The notes: a model not told the origin generated them from the letters alone. 64,000 nt of DNA from Alphaproteobacteria bacterium (GCA_011523425.1 WTGU01000146.1:1-64000), one strand, 5' to 3'; shown: positions 17,996-26,725, numbered from the stretch's first letter. Translations and numbers: made by a program.

Positions 17996-18790
17996 TCAGG
18001 CGACCGTGTCGAGAAAGTCCGCGACCGCGGCGGCCAGCGCGTCGCCGCTCGTCTCCGGTAGCATGTGGCCGCCGCCGTCCAGCGCACGATGGATCGCGCC
18101 GGGGATCAGCGCCGCGAGCTCTGCGCCGAACCAGGGCGGCATCAACTGGTCGTCGGCCGTGGTCACGATCAGGGCTGGGCAGGTCAGGCCCGGCGCCAGC
18201 GGGCGCGCGTCGAACGCCAGGATCGCCTCCAGCCTCTCCTCGATCAGGTCGGCATCCTGCGGCGCGGCGTTCCTGGCCTGCGTCTCGAATGCGTCCGCGT
18301 GTGCGCGGCGGCAGTCGGGCGGGAACAGCAGGCTGGCGTTGAACCGGGCGTAGCTGTACGGATCGAGCGCCCGCGCGGCGGCCACGCGCAGACGCTGCAT
18401 CGCCGTCAGATACGCGTCGCCGTGGCTCCACGGATTGGCCAGAACCAGCCTGGCGACCCGCTCCGGGCGGGCCGCGGCGAGAGACAGGCCGATGCCGCAG
18501 CCGGTGGAGTGGCAGAAGAGGTGCGCCCTCTCGATCCCCAGCGCGTCGAGGAGCTCCCCAAGCTCCGCCGCGCGGCCCGCCATGGTCACGCCTCCGGCCA
18601 CGGCCACAGGTGCGCTTCGGCCGGTGCCGCGCTGGTCGTAGCGGACCACACGGAAGCGTTCCGCCAGCCGCTCGTGGAACGGGCGCACGCCGAGCGGCCC
18701 GGCGCTCAGCGGCAGCAGCAGCGCCAGCGCCGCGCCGCCGCCGCTCACCTCGTAGTGGATGTCGCCGCCTTCGATCCGCGCCAGGGGCAT
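17996..18790 (-). CDS. Alpha/beta hydrolase
   Basis: A 264-residue alpha/beta-hydrolase-fold protein. Features: VVRYDQRGTGRSAP (48-61, oxyanion loop region), nucleophile elbow LFCHSTGCG with Ser95, acid candidate in TADDQLMPP (Asp213/214) and catalytic His242 in GGGHMLPE. The first glycine of the usual GxSxG elbow is replaced by Cys93. The family includes RutD-like and 3-oxoadipate enol-lactonase-like enzymes. It lies 110 bp downstream of the ureidoglycine aminohydrolase gene on the same strand, so a carbamate or ureide hydrolase role is a reasonable guess, no more. Confidence 0.78.
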   Translation of the reverse strand: MPLARIEGGDIHYEVSGGGAALALLLPLSAGPLGVRPFHERLAERFRVVRYDQRGTGRSAPVAVAGGVTMAGRAAELGELLDALGIERAHLFCHSTGCGIGLSLAAARPERVARLVLANPWSHGDAYLTAMQRLRVAAARALDPYSYARFNASLLFPPDCRRAHADAFETQARNAAPQDADLIEERLEAILAFDARPLAPGLTCPALIVTTADDQLMPPWFGAELAALIPGAIHRALDGGGHMLPETSGDALAAAVADFLDTVA

Positions 18791-18900
18791 GAGCAGGCCG
18801 TCAGTGGTCCGTGGTCCACGACAGGGGGGTGGCCGGTTCCGGGCGATCCCGCTCCCGCTCGACGCTGCCCGAGCGCTCTGCGGCGACGGCCCGCCTTGCC

Positions 18901-19746
18901 CTACGCGGGCGCGGGCGCGCCGGCGACGGGGAGCGTCGGGATGCGGTTCACGTCCTTGTAGAGCAGGTAGCGGAAGGGCCCGGGTCCGCCGGCGTAGCAG
19001 GCCTGCGGACAGAAGGCGCGCAGCCACATGTAATCGCCGGCCTCGACCTCCACCCAGTCCTGGTTGAGCCGGTAGACCGCCTTGCCCTCGAGCACGTAGA
19101 GCCCGTGCTCCATGACATGGGTCTCGGCGAAGGGAATGGATCCGCCCGGCTGGAAGGTCACGATGTTCACGTGCATGTCGTGGCGCATGTCGCCCGAGTC
19201 CACGAAACGCGTCGTCGCCCAGGCGCCGTCCGTATCCGGCATCGGCACAGGCGCGACGTCGTGGTCCGAGGTCACGAAGCACTCGGGGCTCTCGACACCC
19301 TCCAGCGGCTGATACGCCTTCCGGATCCAGTGGAAGCAGGCGGGTTCGCTGCCTGCGTTCGCGACCGTCCAGCGCGTGGCCGGCGCGACGTAGGCATAGC
19401 CGCCGGGCGAGAGCGTGTGCTCGGCATTGTCGAGCGTGAGCCGCACCTCGCCGGCCATGACGAACAGCACGCATTCGACGTGCGCGCCGGGCTCCGGCTG
19501 CTCGCTGCCGCCACCCGGCTCAAGCTCGACGATCGACTGGGAAAAGGTCGTCGCGAAGCCCGCCACGGGGCGCGATAGCACCCAGGCGCGCGTGCCCTGC
19601 CAGTGCGGGAAGTAGCTGGTGACGATGTCGCGCAGCACGCCGCGCGGAATGACCGTGTAGGCCTCGGTGATGACGGCGCGGTCGGTCAGGAGCGCCTGCT
19701 GCGGCGGCAGGCCGGCCACCGGCGTGAAGTAGCTGCGCGCGCTCAT
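18901..19746 (-). CDS. (S)-ureidoglycine aminohydrolase (bicupin)
   Basis: This enzyme releases ammonia from (S)-ureidoglycine to give (S)-ureidoglycolate in allantoin breakdown. The 281-residue product has two cupin domains; the second holds the metal-binding set Glu208, His210, His214 (in FAETHVMEHGLYVLEG) and Gln248 (in AFCPQACYAGG). Their spacing is the same as that of the manganese ligands known for the plant enzyme. The ATG at 19746 gives the family N-terminus (SYFTPVAGLPPQ). A GTG at 19782 with a better placed GGAGG is in frame and would add 12 residues. No allantoinase or ureidoglycolate gene is present nearby. Confidence 0.88.
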   Translation of the reverse strand: MSARSYFTPVAGLPPQQALLTDRAVITEAYTVIPRGVLRDIVTSYFPHWQGTRAWVLSRPVAGFATTFSQSIVELEPGGGSEQPEPGAHVECVLFVMAGEVRLTLDNAEHTLSPGGYAYVAPATRWTVANAGSEPACFHWIRKAYQPLEGVESPECFVTSDHDVAPVPMPDTDGAWATTRFVDSGDMRHDMHVNIVTFQPGGSIPFAETHVMEHGLYVLEGKAVYRLNQDWVEVEAGDYMWLRAFCPQACYAGGPGPFRYLLYKDVNRIPTLPVAGAPAPA

Positions 19747-20077
19747 CGCCCGGCCGGGCCTTGCCGAATGCTCATCGCGCACGTTCCTCCCTCGACCTTG
19801 TCTCACCGCGCCGGGAGCGCCGTCAGCACCCTCGGGCCGCGTGCCGGAGAGCGGCACTGTAGCCGCTTGCGGGAAGGACTCCCAACAGAGTTGTCTTCGC
19901 GCTCCCGCCGGAGATCGGCCGCTCGCGGAAGGCCCTCCCTGGTTTGCGCGGGCATCGGATTCCAGTAGGGTGCCAGGCAAACCGGCACGAACCGGCCGCG
20001 AACCGCGCCCCTCGCCTGCCTTCTGCGCCGGCAGGGGACGTGCGCCTCGCAAACCGACATGGAGGAGGTCGTAGCCC
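19747..20077. other. Divergent intergenic region, 331 bp
   Basis: Separates the ureidoglycine aminohydrolase gene (minus) from the ABC importer (plus). It must hold both promoters. No clear sigma-70 pair, palindrome or coding frame stood out; a GGAGGAGG ribosome site for the importer lies at about 20061-20068. Confidence 0.5.
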
Positions 20078-21085
20078 ATGTACAAGTTCGCTCTCGCAAT
20101 GCTGGTCGCCGCCGTGGCGTGGGCAGGGTCCGCCAGCGCCCAGGAGGTCACGCCGTTCGCGCTCGACTGGAAGTTCGAAGGCCCGTCGGCGCCCTACTTC
20201 GCGGCCATCGACAACGGCCATTTCGAGGCCGCCGGGCTCAGCGTCGAGATCTCCGCCGGCCAGGGCTCCCTGGATGCCATTCCCAAGGTGGCCACCGGCG
20301 CCTTCCCGATCGGCTTCGCCGACATCAACTCTCTGGTCAAGTTCCTGGACCAGAATCCCGGCGCGCCGGTCATCGCGGTCATGATGATCTACGACAAGCC
20401 GCCGTTCGCGGTCGTCGGCCGCAAGAGCCTCGGCGTCATGGTGCCGAAGGATCTCGAGGGGCGGGTGCTGGGCGCGCCGCCGCCGGACGGTGCCTGGGCC
20501 CAGTTCCCGGCCTTCGCCACCGCCAACGACCTCGACGTCGGCAAGATCACCGTCGAGCCCGTCGGCTTCCCGACCCGCGAGCCGATGCTGGCGGAGGGCA
20601 ACGTCGATGCCGTCACGGGCTATTCCTTCTCATCCTTCCTCAACCTCGTCCGCCTCGGCGTGCCGGAGGACGACATATCGACCATCCTGATGGCGGATCA
20701 CGGTCTCGCGCTCTACGGCAACGCCGTCATCGTGAACACCGACTATGCGGCCGCCAACGGGGACAAGGTCACGGGCTTCATCGCCGCGGTGGCGAAGGGG
20801 TGGAAGGACGCCATCGCCGATCCGGCGACGGCCGTCGAATCGCTGGTGAAGCGGAACCCCGCCGCCGATGCGGCGCTCGAGACCCGTCGGCTTCAGCTCT
20901 CCATCGACGCCAACGTGCTCACGGACTACACCAGCGCCAACGGAATCGGCGGCATCGATTCCGCGCGCATGGAAAAGGCGCTGATGCAGCTCGCCGAGAC
21001 CTACGAGTTCCAGAACGCGCCGGACGCATCACTCTATTTCACGGACGCCTATCTGCCTGCGGCCGAGATGAGGATGCTCCAGTAG
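20078..21085 (+). CDS. ABC transporter substrate-binding protein (NMT1/THI5-like)
   Basis: A 335-residue periplasmic binding protein with a signal peptide (FALAMLVAAVAWAGSASA, cut near residue 22). It belongs to the NMT1/SsuA/TauA type, seen in the opening VTPFALDWKFEGPSAPYFAAIDNGHF and the central DKPPFAVVGRKSLG. This family binds small nitrogen- or sulfur-containing compounds such as taurine, pyrimidine precursors or nitrate. The gene starts a three-gene importer operon and is divergent from the ureide enzyme, so a ureide or purine breakdown product is a plausible ligand (inference). The ATG has a GGAGGAGG ribosome site. Confidence 0.88.
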   Translation: MYKFALAMLVAAVAWAGSASAQEVTPFALDWKFEGPSAPYFAAIDNGHFEAAGLSVEISAGQGSLDAIPKVATGAFPIGFADINSLVKFLDQNPGAPVIAVMMIYDKPPFAVVGRKSLGVMVPKDLEGRVLGAPPPDGAWAQFPAFATANDLDVGKITVEPVGFPTREPMLAEGNVDAVTGYSFSSFLNLVRLGVPEDDISTILMADHGLALYGNAVIVNTDYAAANGDKVTGFIAAVAKGWKDAIADPATAVESLVKRNPAADAALETRRLQLSIDANVLTDYTSANGIGGIDSARMEKALMQLAETYEFQNAPDASLYFTDAYLPAAEMRMLQ

Positions 21086-21200
21086 CTCGACCGCGGCAGC
21101 GTATGCCGCATGCTCCGGCCGGGGAGGCGGACCGGGTGGGACGAGCCTCTCCGGCCGGCGTCCAGACGCAGGGCGTCGGCCACTCAGCGGGCGGCCTCGC

Positions 21201-21995
21201 ATGGATGCCCTGATCGACATCAGGGACGTCAAGCTCAGCTATGAGACCGAGGGGGGGCGGTTGCCCGTCCTCGCCGGCGTCGACTTGCGGGTTCCCGAGG
21301 GGGGCTTCGTGGCCGTGGTCGGCCCGTCGGGCTGCGGCAAGTCGACCCTCACGCGCCTGATCGCCGGCCTGCTGGCGCCGGATGCGGGCGAAGTCTGGCT
21401 GCACGGGCAGCAGGTGACGGGCCCGAAGTCCTCGGTCGGGATGGCGTTCCAGAACCCGGTCCTGCTCGAATGGCGTTCCGTGCTGCGGAACGTGACGCTG
21501 CCGCTCGAGCTGGTGGCGCCTCGCATGCCGAAGCGGGAGAAGGAGGAGCGCGCGCGGCATCTGCTGACCCTCGTCGGCCTCGAGGGCTTCGAGGACAAGC
21601 GGCCGAGCGAGCTTTCCGGCGGCATGCGCCAGCGCGCGTCCCTCTGCCGCTCGATCGTGCACAAGCCGGAAGTGCTGATCCTCGACGAGCCGTTCGGGGC
21701 GTTGGATGCGTTCACCCGCGAGGACCTCTGGCAGACGATGCAGAAGGTGAAGGCGGAGGAGCCCTTCACCGGCGTGATGATCACGCACGATCTGCGGGAA
21801 TCGATCTTTCTGGCGGATCAGGTGATCGTGCTGTCCGGCCGTCCGGCGTTCACGCAATACACCATGCAGGTCCCGTGGCAGGGCGAGCGGGATCTCGACC
21901 TCCTCTACACCCCCGAGGGGGCGGACATGCTGGGGGAGCTTCGGCACCAGATTCAGATCGCGCAGGGCAGGGCCCCGCAGGAGGCGGCCCAATGA
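21201..21995 (+). CDS. ABC transporter ATP-binding protein (NitT/TauT type)
   Basis: The 264-residue nucleotide-binding subunit has Walker A GPSGCGKST (41-49), Q-loop MAFQNPVLLEW, signature LSGGMRQRASLCRS (about 138-151), Walker B VLILDEPFGALDAFTRE (about 157-173) and the H-loop ITHDLRESIFLADQV. This is the arrangement of taurine/nitrate/pyrimidine importers. It couples ATP hydrolysis to transport with the permease encoded next, whose ATG overlaps its stop (ATGA). A 115-bp gap separates it from the binding-protein gene. Confidence 0.93.
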   Translation: MDALIDIRDVKLSYETEGGRLPVLAGVDLRVPEGGFVAVVGPSGCGKSTLTRLIAGLLAPDAGEVWLHGQQVTGPKSSVGMAFQNPVLLEWRSVLRNVTLPLELVAPRMPKREKEERARHLLTLVGLEGFEDKRPSELSGGMRQRASLCRSIVHKPEVLILDEPFGALDAFTREDLWQTMQKVKAEEPFTGVMITHDLRESIFLADQVIVLSGRPAFTQYTMQVPWQGERDLDLLYTPEGADMLGELRHQIQIAQGRAPQEAAQ

Positions 21996-22750
21996 GCTGG
22001 CGCATCCTTGCGCCGGTGTTCGCGCTCGTCGTGGTTGGCCTGCTCTGGGAGGCCGTGGTCTGGGTGAACGACTGGCCGAACTACAAGATGGCCTCGCCCT
22101 CGGACCTCGGACCGGCCTTCTGGAAGTTCCGCTGGCTGTTCCTCGAGTACGGGTGGGACACGCTCTGGCGAACGGTGGCGGGGCTTCTCGTCTCCGTGTT
22201 CGCCGGCGTGCTTCTCGGCATGATCATGGGACTGAACCGGACCATGCGGAACGCGCTCTACCCGCTGCTGGTCGGCTTCAACGCCATCCCCAAGGCGACC
22301 GTGGTCCCCATCATCGCGCTGCTGTTCGTCGGTGCACACGACATGAACACGATCCTGATCGCGTTCCTCATCTCCTTCTTCCCCATCGCCGTTTCCGTCT
22401 CGATCGGTCTCTCCACCCTCGAGCCGGAATACCGCGACATCCTCGCCTCGCTCGGCGCCTCCCGCTTCACGATCTTCTGGAAGATCGCGCTGCCGAAGAC
22501 GCTGCCGGAGTTCTTCGGGGCTCTCAAGGTCGCGGTCACGCTCGCCTTCATCGGCACGAACCTTATGGAGATCGTGGAGCCGCACGGGCGCGGGCTCGGC
22601 CATCTCTTCGACAGCGGCAAGATCAGCGCGGACTATCCCCTGATGTTCGCCGTGCTCATCGCGCTCGCGGCGCTTGGCATCTTGCTCTTCTACGTCGTCG
22701 TGGTGCTGGAGCGCATCTTCGCCGGCTGGGCCGAGCGCTCACCGACGTAA
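21992..22750 (+). CDS. ABC transporter permease (NitT/TauT type)
   Basis: The 252-residue inner-membrane subunit has about six hydrophobic segments (for example FALVVVGLLWEAVVWV, VAGLLVSVFAGVLLGMI, ILIAFLISFFPIAVSV, LMFAVLIALAALGILLF). The cytoplasmic EAA loop reads LEPEYRDILASLGASRFTIFW (about 147-167) and contacts the ATPase. The start at 21992 overlaps the ATPase gene stop. With only one permease gene, the channel is presumably a homodimer, as in TauC-type systems. Confidence 0.92.
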   Translation: MSWRILAPVFALVVVGLLWEAVVWVNDWPNYKMASPSDLGPAFWKFRWLFLEYGWDTLWRTVAGLLVSVFAGVLLGMIMGLNRTMRNALYPLLVGFNAIPKATVVPIIALLFVGAHDMNTILIAFLISFFPIAVSVSIGLSTLEPEYRDILASLGASRFTIFWKIALPKTLPEFFGALKVAVTLAFIGTNLMEIVEPHGRGLGHLFDSGKISADYPLMFAVLIALAALGILLFYVVVVLERIFAGWAERSPT

Positions 22751-22764
22751 CGCGCCTCGACATT

Positions 22765-22782
22765 CGCCGGCCCCGCCCGGCG
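22765..22782. terminator. Hairpin between convergent importer and GMC genes
   Basis: CGCCGG/CCGGCG stem with a six-base loop, followed on the plus strand by TTCTAT. It ends just before the GMC stop codon and may terminate the importer operon. Confidence 0.5.
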
Positions 22783-22784
22783 TT

Positions 22785-24335
22785 CTATAGACCTGCGGAA
22801 AGGATGTCGCTGGCCCGCTCGGCGACCGCGACGATGGCCGCGTTGACCGGACCGGTCGTGAGGCTCGGCAGGATCGAGCCGTCGACGACGTGAAGCCCCG
22901 GCACGCCCGGGACGGAAAGGTCGGGACGGACGACGGCGGCCGGGTCCGTTCCCATCCTGCAGGTTCCGACCGGATGATGGTGGGTGCAGGCGGCGTTTTC
23001 GATGAACGCCAGGCGCGCGTCCTCGCTCGCGAGATCGCCGGGCTGCGGCAGCAGCTCTTCGCCCCGCCACGGCACGTAGGCCTCCGCCGCGCCCAGGCGC
23101 CGCGCCCACTGGAGCGCTTCGAGCAGCAGCAGGCGATCCTCCCGCTCGCCGAGGTAAGCGGGATCGATGAGCGGTCTCGCGTGCGGGTCCGCCGAGGCGA
23201 TGGTCAGGCGACCCCGGCTTCGCGGGTGCGTGATGCCGAACATCAGGGTGTATCCGTCGCCGGCGGCCGGCACGCGGACCGTGCCGGCGAGGGTGTCGGA
23301 GACCACGGGGAGCGTGACGCACGCCACCACGAGATCCGGCGCGTCTGAGGGCGACTGCGCGCCGGCGTGGATGTAGGTGAGCGATTCCGAGTGCTGCGTC
23401 GCGGTCGGCGGAAGGGCCTGGCGGGCGCGATAGAGGTTGCCGGCGGCGAGCAGGTGGTCCTGCAGGTTCCGCCCGACCCCCGGTATGTCGCGGCGGACGG
23501 CGATCCCTAGCGCAGCCAGCGTGGCGCCCGGCCCCAGGCCGGAGCGCATGAGAATGGCGGGCGTCCCGATGGCTCCGGCGGCCAGGACGACGCCGCGTCG
23601 GGCGCCGAAGCGGCGGACCGTGCCGCCCTCCAGCGCCCGGACCCCGGTGGCGCGCCCGCTCTCGTCGAAGGCCAGCCGGTCGACGAGCAGGCCCGTGCGC
23701 AGCGCGAGGTTCGCCCTGGCGCGAACCGCGTCCGTCAGGTAGGCATCGGCGACGCTCTGGCGCCGCCCGTCCGCGATCGTGAGCGTGTTGAGCGTCGGCC
23801 CCGCCAGGTCCCGCCCGTTGTGGTCGCGGATCGGCCGCAGTCCAAGCTCGATGCCGGCTTGGCGGTGGGCGCCAGTGAGCGGGTGCGGCCTGGCGGGCTG
23901 GCAGAGCCGCAGCGGACCCGATCCTCCGTAGCCCTCCTCGGGCGCGAAGGGCGATGTCTCCGAGCGGATGAAGCAGGGCCTGAGCGCGGCCCAGTCCCAC
24001 CCCGCGGCGCCGGCCTCGGCCCACGCGTCGAAGTCCCTCGGATGGCCGCGCACATGACCCATCGCGTTCATCGCGCTGGAGCCACCCACCACGCGGCCGC
24101 GCGGCCAGGGATGCGCGCGGCCCGCCGTCGCGCGCTGGGGCACGGTCTCGAAATCCCAGTCGATCACGGAGCCCTGCAGACGAGGCCAGGCGGCGGGATC
24201 GGCGATGTCGGGGCTCTCGGCCTCTCCTCCCGCTTCCAGCAGGAGCACGCAGCGGCCGGGGTCTTCCGTGAGCCGCGCGGCGAGCACGCAGCCCGCCGAC
24301 CCGGCGCCGACGATGACGACGTCGGCCTCGGCCAT
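22785..24335 (-). CDS. GMC family FAD-dependent oxidoreductase
   Basis: GMC enzymes oxidise alcohols or choline-like compounds with FAD. The 516-residue product has the dinucleotide motif DVVIVGAGSAGCVLAARL (5-22), the RGRVVGGSSAMNAMGHVRGHPRDFDAW signature (about 79-105) and the C-terminal HHHPVGTCRMG (452-462) with the catalytic histidine region. The closing TGPVNAAIVAVAERASDIL is also typical. It is the last gene of a minus-strand set with a type III glutamine synthetase 40 bp upstream. The substrate is unknown; short alcohol, polyol or choline-like dehydrogenase activity are all possible. Confidence 0.9.
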   Translation of the reverse strand: MAEADVVIVGAGSAGCVLAARLTEDPGRCVLLLEAGGEAESPDIADPAAWPRLQGSVIDWDFETVPQRATAGRAHPWPRGRVVGGSSAMNAMGHVRGHPRDFDAWAEAGAAGWDWAALRPCFIRSETSPFAPEEGYGGSGPLRLCQPARPHPLTGAHRQAGIELGLRPIRDHNGRDLAGPTLNTLTIADGRRQSVADAYLTDAVRARANLALRTGLLVDRLAFDESGRATGVRALEGGTVRRFGARRGVVLAAGAIGTPAILMRSGLGPGATLAALGIAVRRDIPGVGRNLQDHLLAAGNLYRARQALPPTATQHSESLTYIHAGAQSPSDAPDLVVACVTLPVVSDTLAGTVRVPAAGDGYTLMFGITHPRSRGRLTIASADPHARPLIDPAYLGEREDRLLLLEALQWARRLGAAEAYVPWRGEELLPQPGDLASEDARLAFIENAACTHHHPVGTCRMGTDPAAVVRPDLSVPGVPGLHVVDGSILPSLTTGPVNAAIVAVAERASDILSAGL

Positions 24336-24374
24336 GCGTGCGCCCGGGGGTCGCGGCCCGCCCGGCAGCCGGGC

Positions 24375-25682
24375 TCAGCAGTCGAGGGTGTTGCCCCGCT
24401 CCCAGTCGGAGATCGTGCCGGCGTACTCGTTCCACTCGCCCGTCTTGAGCTTGACGTAGCTCTTGACGAAGCTCTCGCCGAAGCCGGCCCGCAGCACCTT
24501 GTCCTTCTCGAAGAGCCTGAGCGCATCGAGCAGGTTGAGCGGCAGCCGGCGGGCGCCGCGCAGCTTGTGGCCCTCCGCATAGAGGTTGAGGTCGGTGCGC
24601 TGGCCCGGGTCGCGCTCGTTCTCGATCCCGTCGAGGCCGGCGACGACGACGCCGGCCTGCAGCAGGTAGGGGTTCGAGGCGCCGTCCATCAGCCTCAGCT
24701 CGAAGCGCCCGGCATCGGGAATGCGCACCATGGTCGAGCGGTTGTTGCCGCCGTAGGCCACCATGTTGGGCGACCAGGTGGCGCCCGACAGCGTGACCGG
24801 CGCGTTGATCCGCTTGTAGCTGTTCACTGTCGGGTTCCAGATCGCGCAGAGCGAAGGCGCGCGGTGGATGATGCCGCCGAGGAACTGGTAGCCGAGCTTC
24901 GAGATGCCGAGCTCGCCCTTGGCGTCGTGGAAGAGGTTCTTCCTGCCGGAGTTGTTCCAGATCGAGACATGGGCGTGGCAGCCGTTACCGGTGAGGTTGG
25001 TGAAGGGCTTGGGCATGAAGGTCGCCCGGAGCCCGTGCTTCTCGGCGAGCGACTTCACCATGTACTTGAAGAAGACGTGGCGGTCGGCGGTGACCAAGGC
25101 GTCGTCATACTCCCAGTTCATCTCGAACTGGCCGTTGGCGTCCTCGTGGTCGTTCTGGTAGGGGCCCCAGCCGAGGCTCAGCATGGCGTCGCAGATCTCG
25201 GAGACGACGTCGTAGCGGCGCATGAGCGCCGCCTGGTCGTAGCAGGGCTTGGCCTGGGTATCGAGCGCATCCGAGATCGCGGTGCCGTCGGGGCTGACGA
25301 TGAAGTACTCCGCCTCGACGCCGGTCTTGACCCGGTAGCCCTTCTTCCGCGCCTCCGCGAGCGTGCTCTTGAGCTTGAGCCTCGGCGTGTCCGGCATGGG
25401 CTCGCCGTTCATCCAGCAGTCGCCGGCGAGCCAGCCGACCTCGGGCTTCCAAGGGAGCTGGATCAGGCTCGAGGGGTCGGGCTTGACCAGCATGTCGGGC
25501 TCGGCGGGAGTGGAATCGAGCCAGGCGGCGAAGGCGGCGAAGCCGGCGCCGTCCTCCTGCATGCCGCCGATCGCCTCGGCCGGCACGAGCTTGGCGCGCA
25601 GCACGCCGAACAGGTCCACGAAGCTGATCAGAAAATAGCGGATCTTCTTCTGTTTCGCGACCTGCGCCAGGTCCACGGCCAT
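24375..25682 (-). CDS. Type III glutamine synthetase-like protein (GlnT / gamma-glutamylmethylamide synthetase family)
   Basis: A 435-residue glutamine-synthetase-fold ligase. It has the N-terminal FVDLFGVLRAKLVPAEAI, metal ligands in GVEAEYF and NGQFEMNWEY, the NGCHAHVSIWN segment and RSTMVRIPDAGRFELRLMDGASNPYL. Length and sequence fit the GlnT group (rhizobial GSIII) and its close relative GmaS, which joins glutamate to methylamine instead of ammonia. The two cannot be separated by eye. The operon with a short-chain dehydrogenase and a GMC oxidoreductase favours gamma-glutamylation of an amine during catabolism over housekeeping nitrogen assimilation. Confidence 0.85.
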   Translation of the reverse strand: MAVDLAQVAKQKKIRYFLISFVDLFGVLRAKLVPAEAIGGMQEDGAGFAAFAAWLDSTPAEPDMLVKPDPSSLIQLPWKPEVGWLAGDCWMNGEPMPDTPRLKLKSTLAEARKKGYRVKTGVEAEYFIVSPDGTAISDALDTQAKPCYDQAALMRRYDVVSEICDAMLSLGWGPYQNDHEDANGQFEMNWEYDDALVTADRHVFFKYMVKSLAEKHGLRATFMPKPFTNLTGNGCHAHVSIWNNSGRKNLFHDAKGELGISKLGYQFLGGIIHRAPSLCAIWNPTVNSYKRINAPVTLSGATWSPNMVAYGGNNRSTMVRIPDAGRFELRLMDGASNPYLLQAGVVVAGLDGIENERDPGQRTDLNLYAEGHKLRGARRLPLNLLDALRLFEKDKVLRAGFGESFVKSYVKLKTGEWNEYAGTISDWERGNTLDC

Positions 25683-25723
25683 CGCTCGATACTCCTCTGT
25701 CTCGGATTTGCGCGGGCGGGCTG

Positions 25724-26434
25724 CTACCAGGGCAGCTCCTTGCCGTCATACTGGAAGAAGCGGCCGGTCTGGTCGTCGCCGTAGGCCGCCACCACCCGGC
25801 GGATGCCGGCGATGCTCTCGGGTGGGGTCACCGGCGCGGCTGCGCTGCCCATGTCGGTGCTGACCCAGCCGGGATGAACCGCGAGCGTGCGCACCCCGCG
25901 CGGCGTGAGGTCGATGGAGATCGCCTTGACCAGCAGGTTGAGCGCCGCCTTGCTCGAGCGGTAGGGGTAGAAGTTGCCCTCGGCGAGGTCGGTGATGCTG
26001 CCCATGTGGGTGGACATGAAGAACATCAGCTTCATCTCGCTGGCCGCGACGTGATCGACGAAGGCCTCGGCGACCCTGAGCGGCGCCATGGTGTTGATGG
26101 CGTGCACCTGCATCCAGTTCTCGTAGTCCAGCGTGCCGAAGGCGCCGGCCGCCTGCTCGTCGATCGCATGCCCGAGCAGGCCCGCATTGTTGACCAGCAT
26201 GTCGATCGGCGTGCCGCGCAGCGCGGCCGCGAGCGCGTCGATCTGCGCGGGCTCGCCCACGTCCAGCGTGTGCACCGTGATCGCCCCGTCCGAGGCTGTG
26301 GCAAGCGCGTTCAGCGCGTCCGCGCCGGCCGGGTTGCGGCAGCAGGCGTGGATGCGCCAGCCGTCGTCGCCGAACTGGCGCACCATCTCGAAGCCGAGCC
26401 CCCTGCTCGCACCGGTCACCAGCATCGACGGCAT
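25724..26434 (-). CDS. Short-chain dehydrogenase/reductase
   Basis: A 236-residue SDR with the cofactor motif LVTGASRGLGFEMV (5-18), MLVNNAGLLG in the central strand, the serine in FFMSTHMGS and the YxxxK catalytic pair in NFYPYRSSKAALNLL. The end (VHPGWVSTDMG) is that of classical C-factor-like SDRs. Substrate unknown. It leads the minus-strand set SDR, GSIII, GMC with gaps of about 40 bp. A GGAGGAGG-like ribosome site lies before the ATG at 26434. An upstream frame that is open to 26803 crosses the tRNA and is rejected. Confidence 0.85.
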   Translation of the reverse strand: MPSMLVTGASRGLGFEMVRQFGDDGWRIHACCRNPAGADALNALATASDGAITVHTLDVGEPAQIDALAAALRGTPIDMLVNNAGLLGHAIDEQAAGAFGTLDYENWMQVHAINTMAPLRVAEAFVDHVAASEMKLMFFMSTHMGSITDLAEGNFYPYRSSKAALNLLVKAISIDLTPRGVRTLAVHPGWVSTDMGSAAAPVTPPESIAGIRRVVAAYGDDQTGRFFQYDGKELPW

Positions 26435-26510
26435 CGCACGCCTCCTCCCTCGCGCTTCGGGCGGCGGCAGAATAGCGGACCGCGCCCAGCCGACAAGGGC
26501 GCGCGGGTTC

Positions 26511-26591
26511 CCGGGCCGCAGGCCCGGACGGCGCGACTGCGCCGCGCGCGTATGCGCGTAGCGTCGCGTGTCCACGCGCGCGAAACGCGCG
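26511..26591. repeat. Chain of five short-loop hairpins (intergenic set A)
   Basis: Successive perfect or near-perfect stems: CCGGGCC-GCA-GGCCCGG (26511-26527), CGGCGC-GACT-GCGCCG (26529-26544), CGCGC-GTAT-GCGCG (26545-26558), CGCGT-GTCC-ACGCG (26565-26578) and CGCGCG-AAA-CGCGCG (26577-26591). They fill much of the 291-bp gap between the SDR start and tRNA-Arg. Two units match units near 62.1 kb with changed but still paired stems. Confidence 0.75.
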
Positions 26592-26674
26592 ATCGAGCGG
26601 AGCGAGTGCCCGGCGCCTGAGGGATACGTAAAGAGTGGCGGAGAGCCGGGGTAAGGAGGGGACGTGCCGCGCCA

Positions 26675-26703
26675 TTGCCGGAGGCGCCCGCCTTGCCTAT
26701 GGT
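26675..26703 (+). promoter_or_regulatory. Promoter candidate for tRNA-Arg
   Basis: TTGCCG (26675-26680) and TATGGT (26698-26703) with 17-bp spacing, 22 bases before the mature tRNA 5' end. A normal sigma-70 layout for a tRNA gene. Confidence 0.5.
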
Positions 26704-26725
26704 GCGCCCCAGCGTGCCGCCAGGA

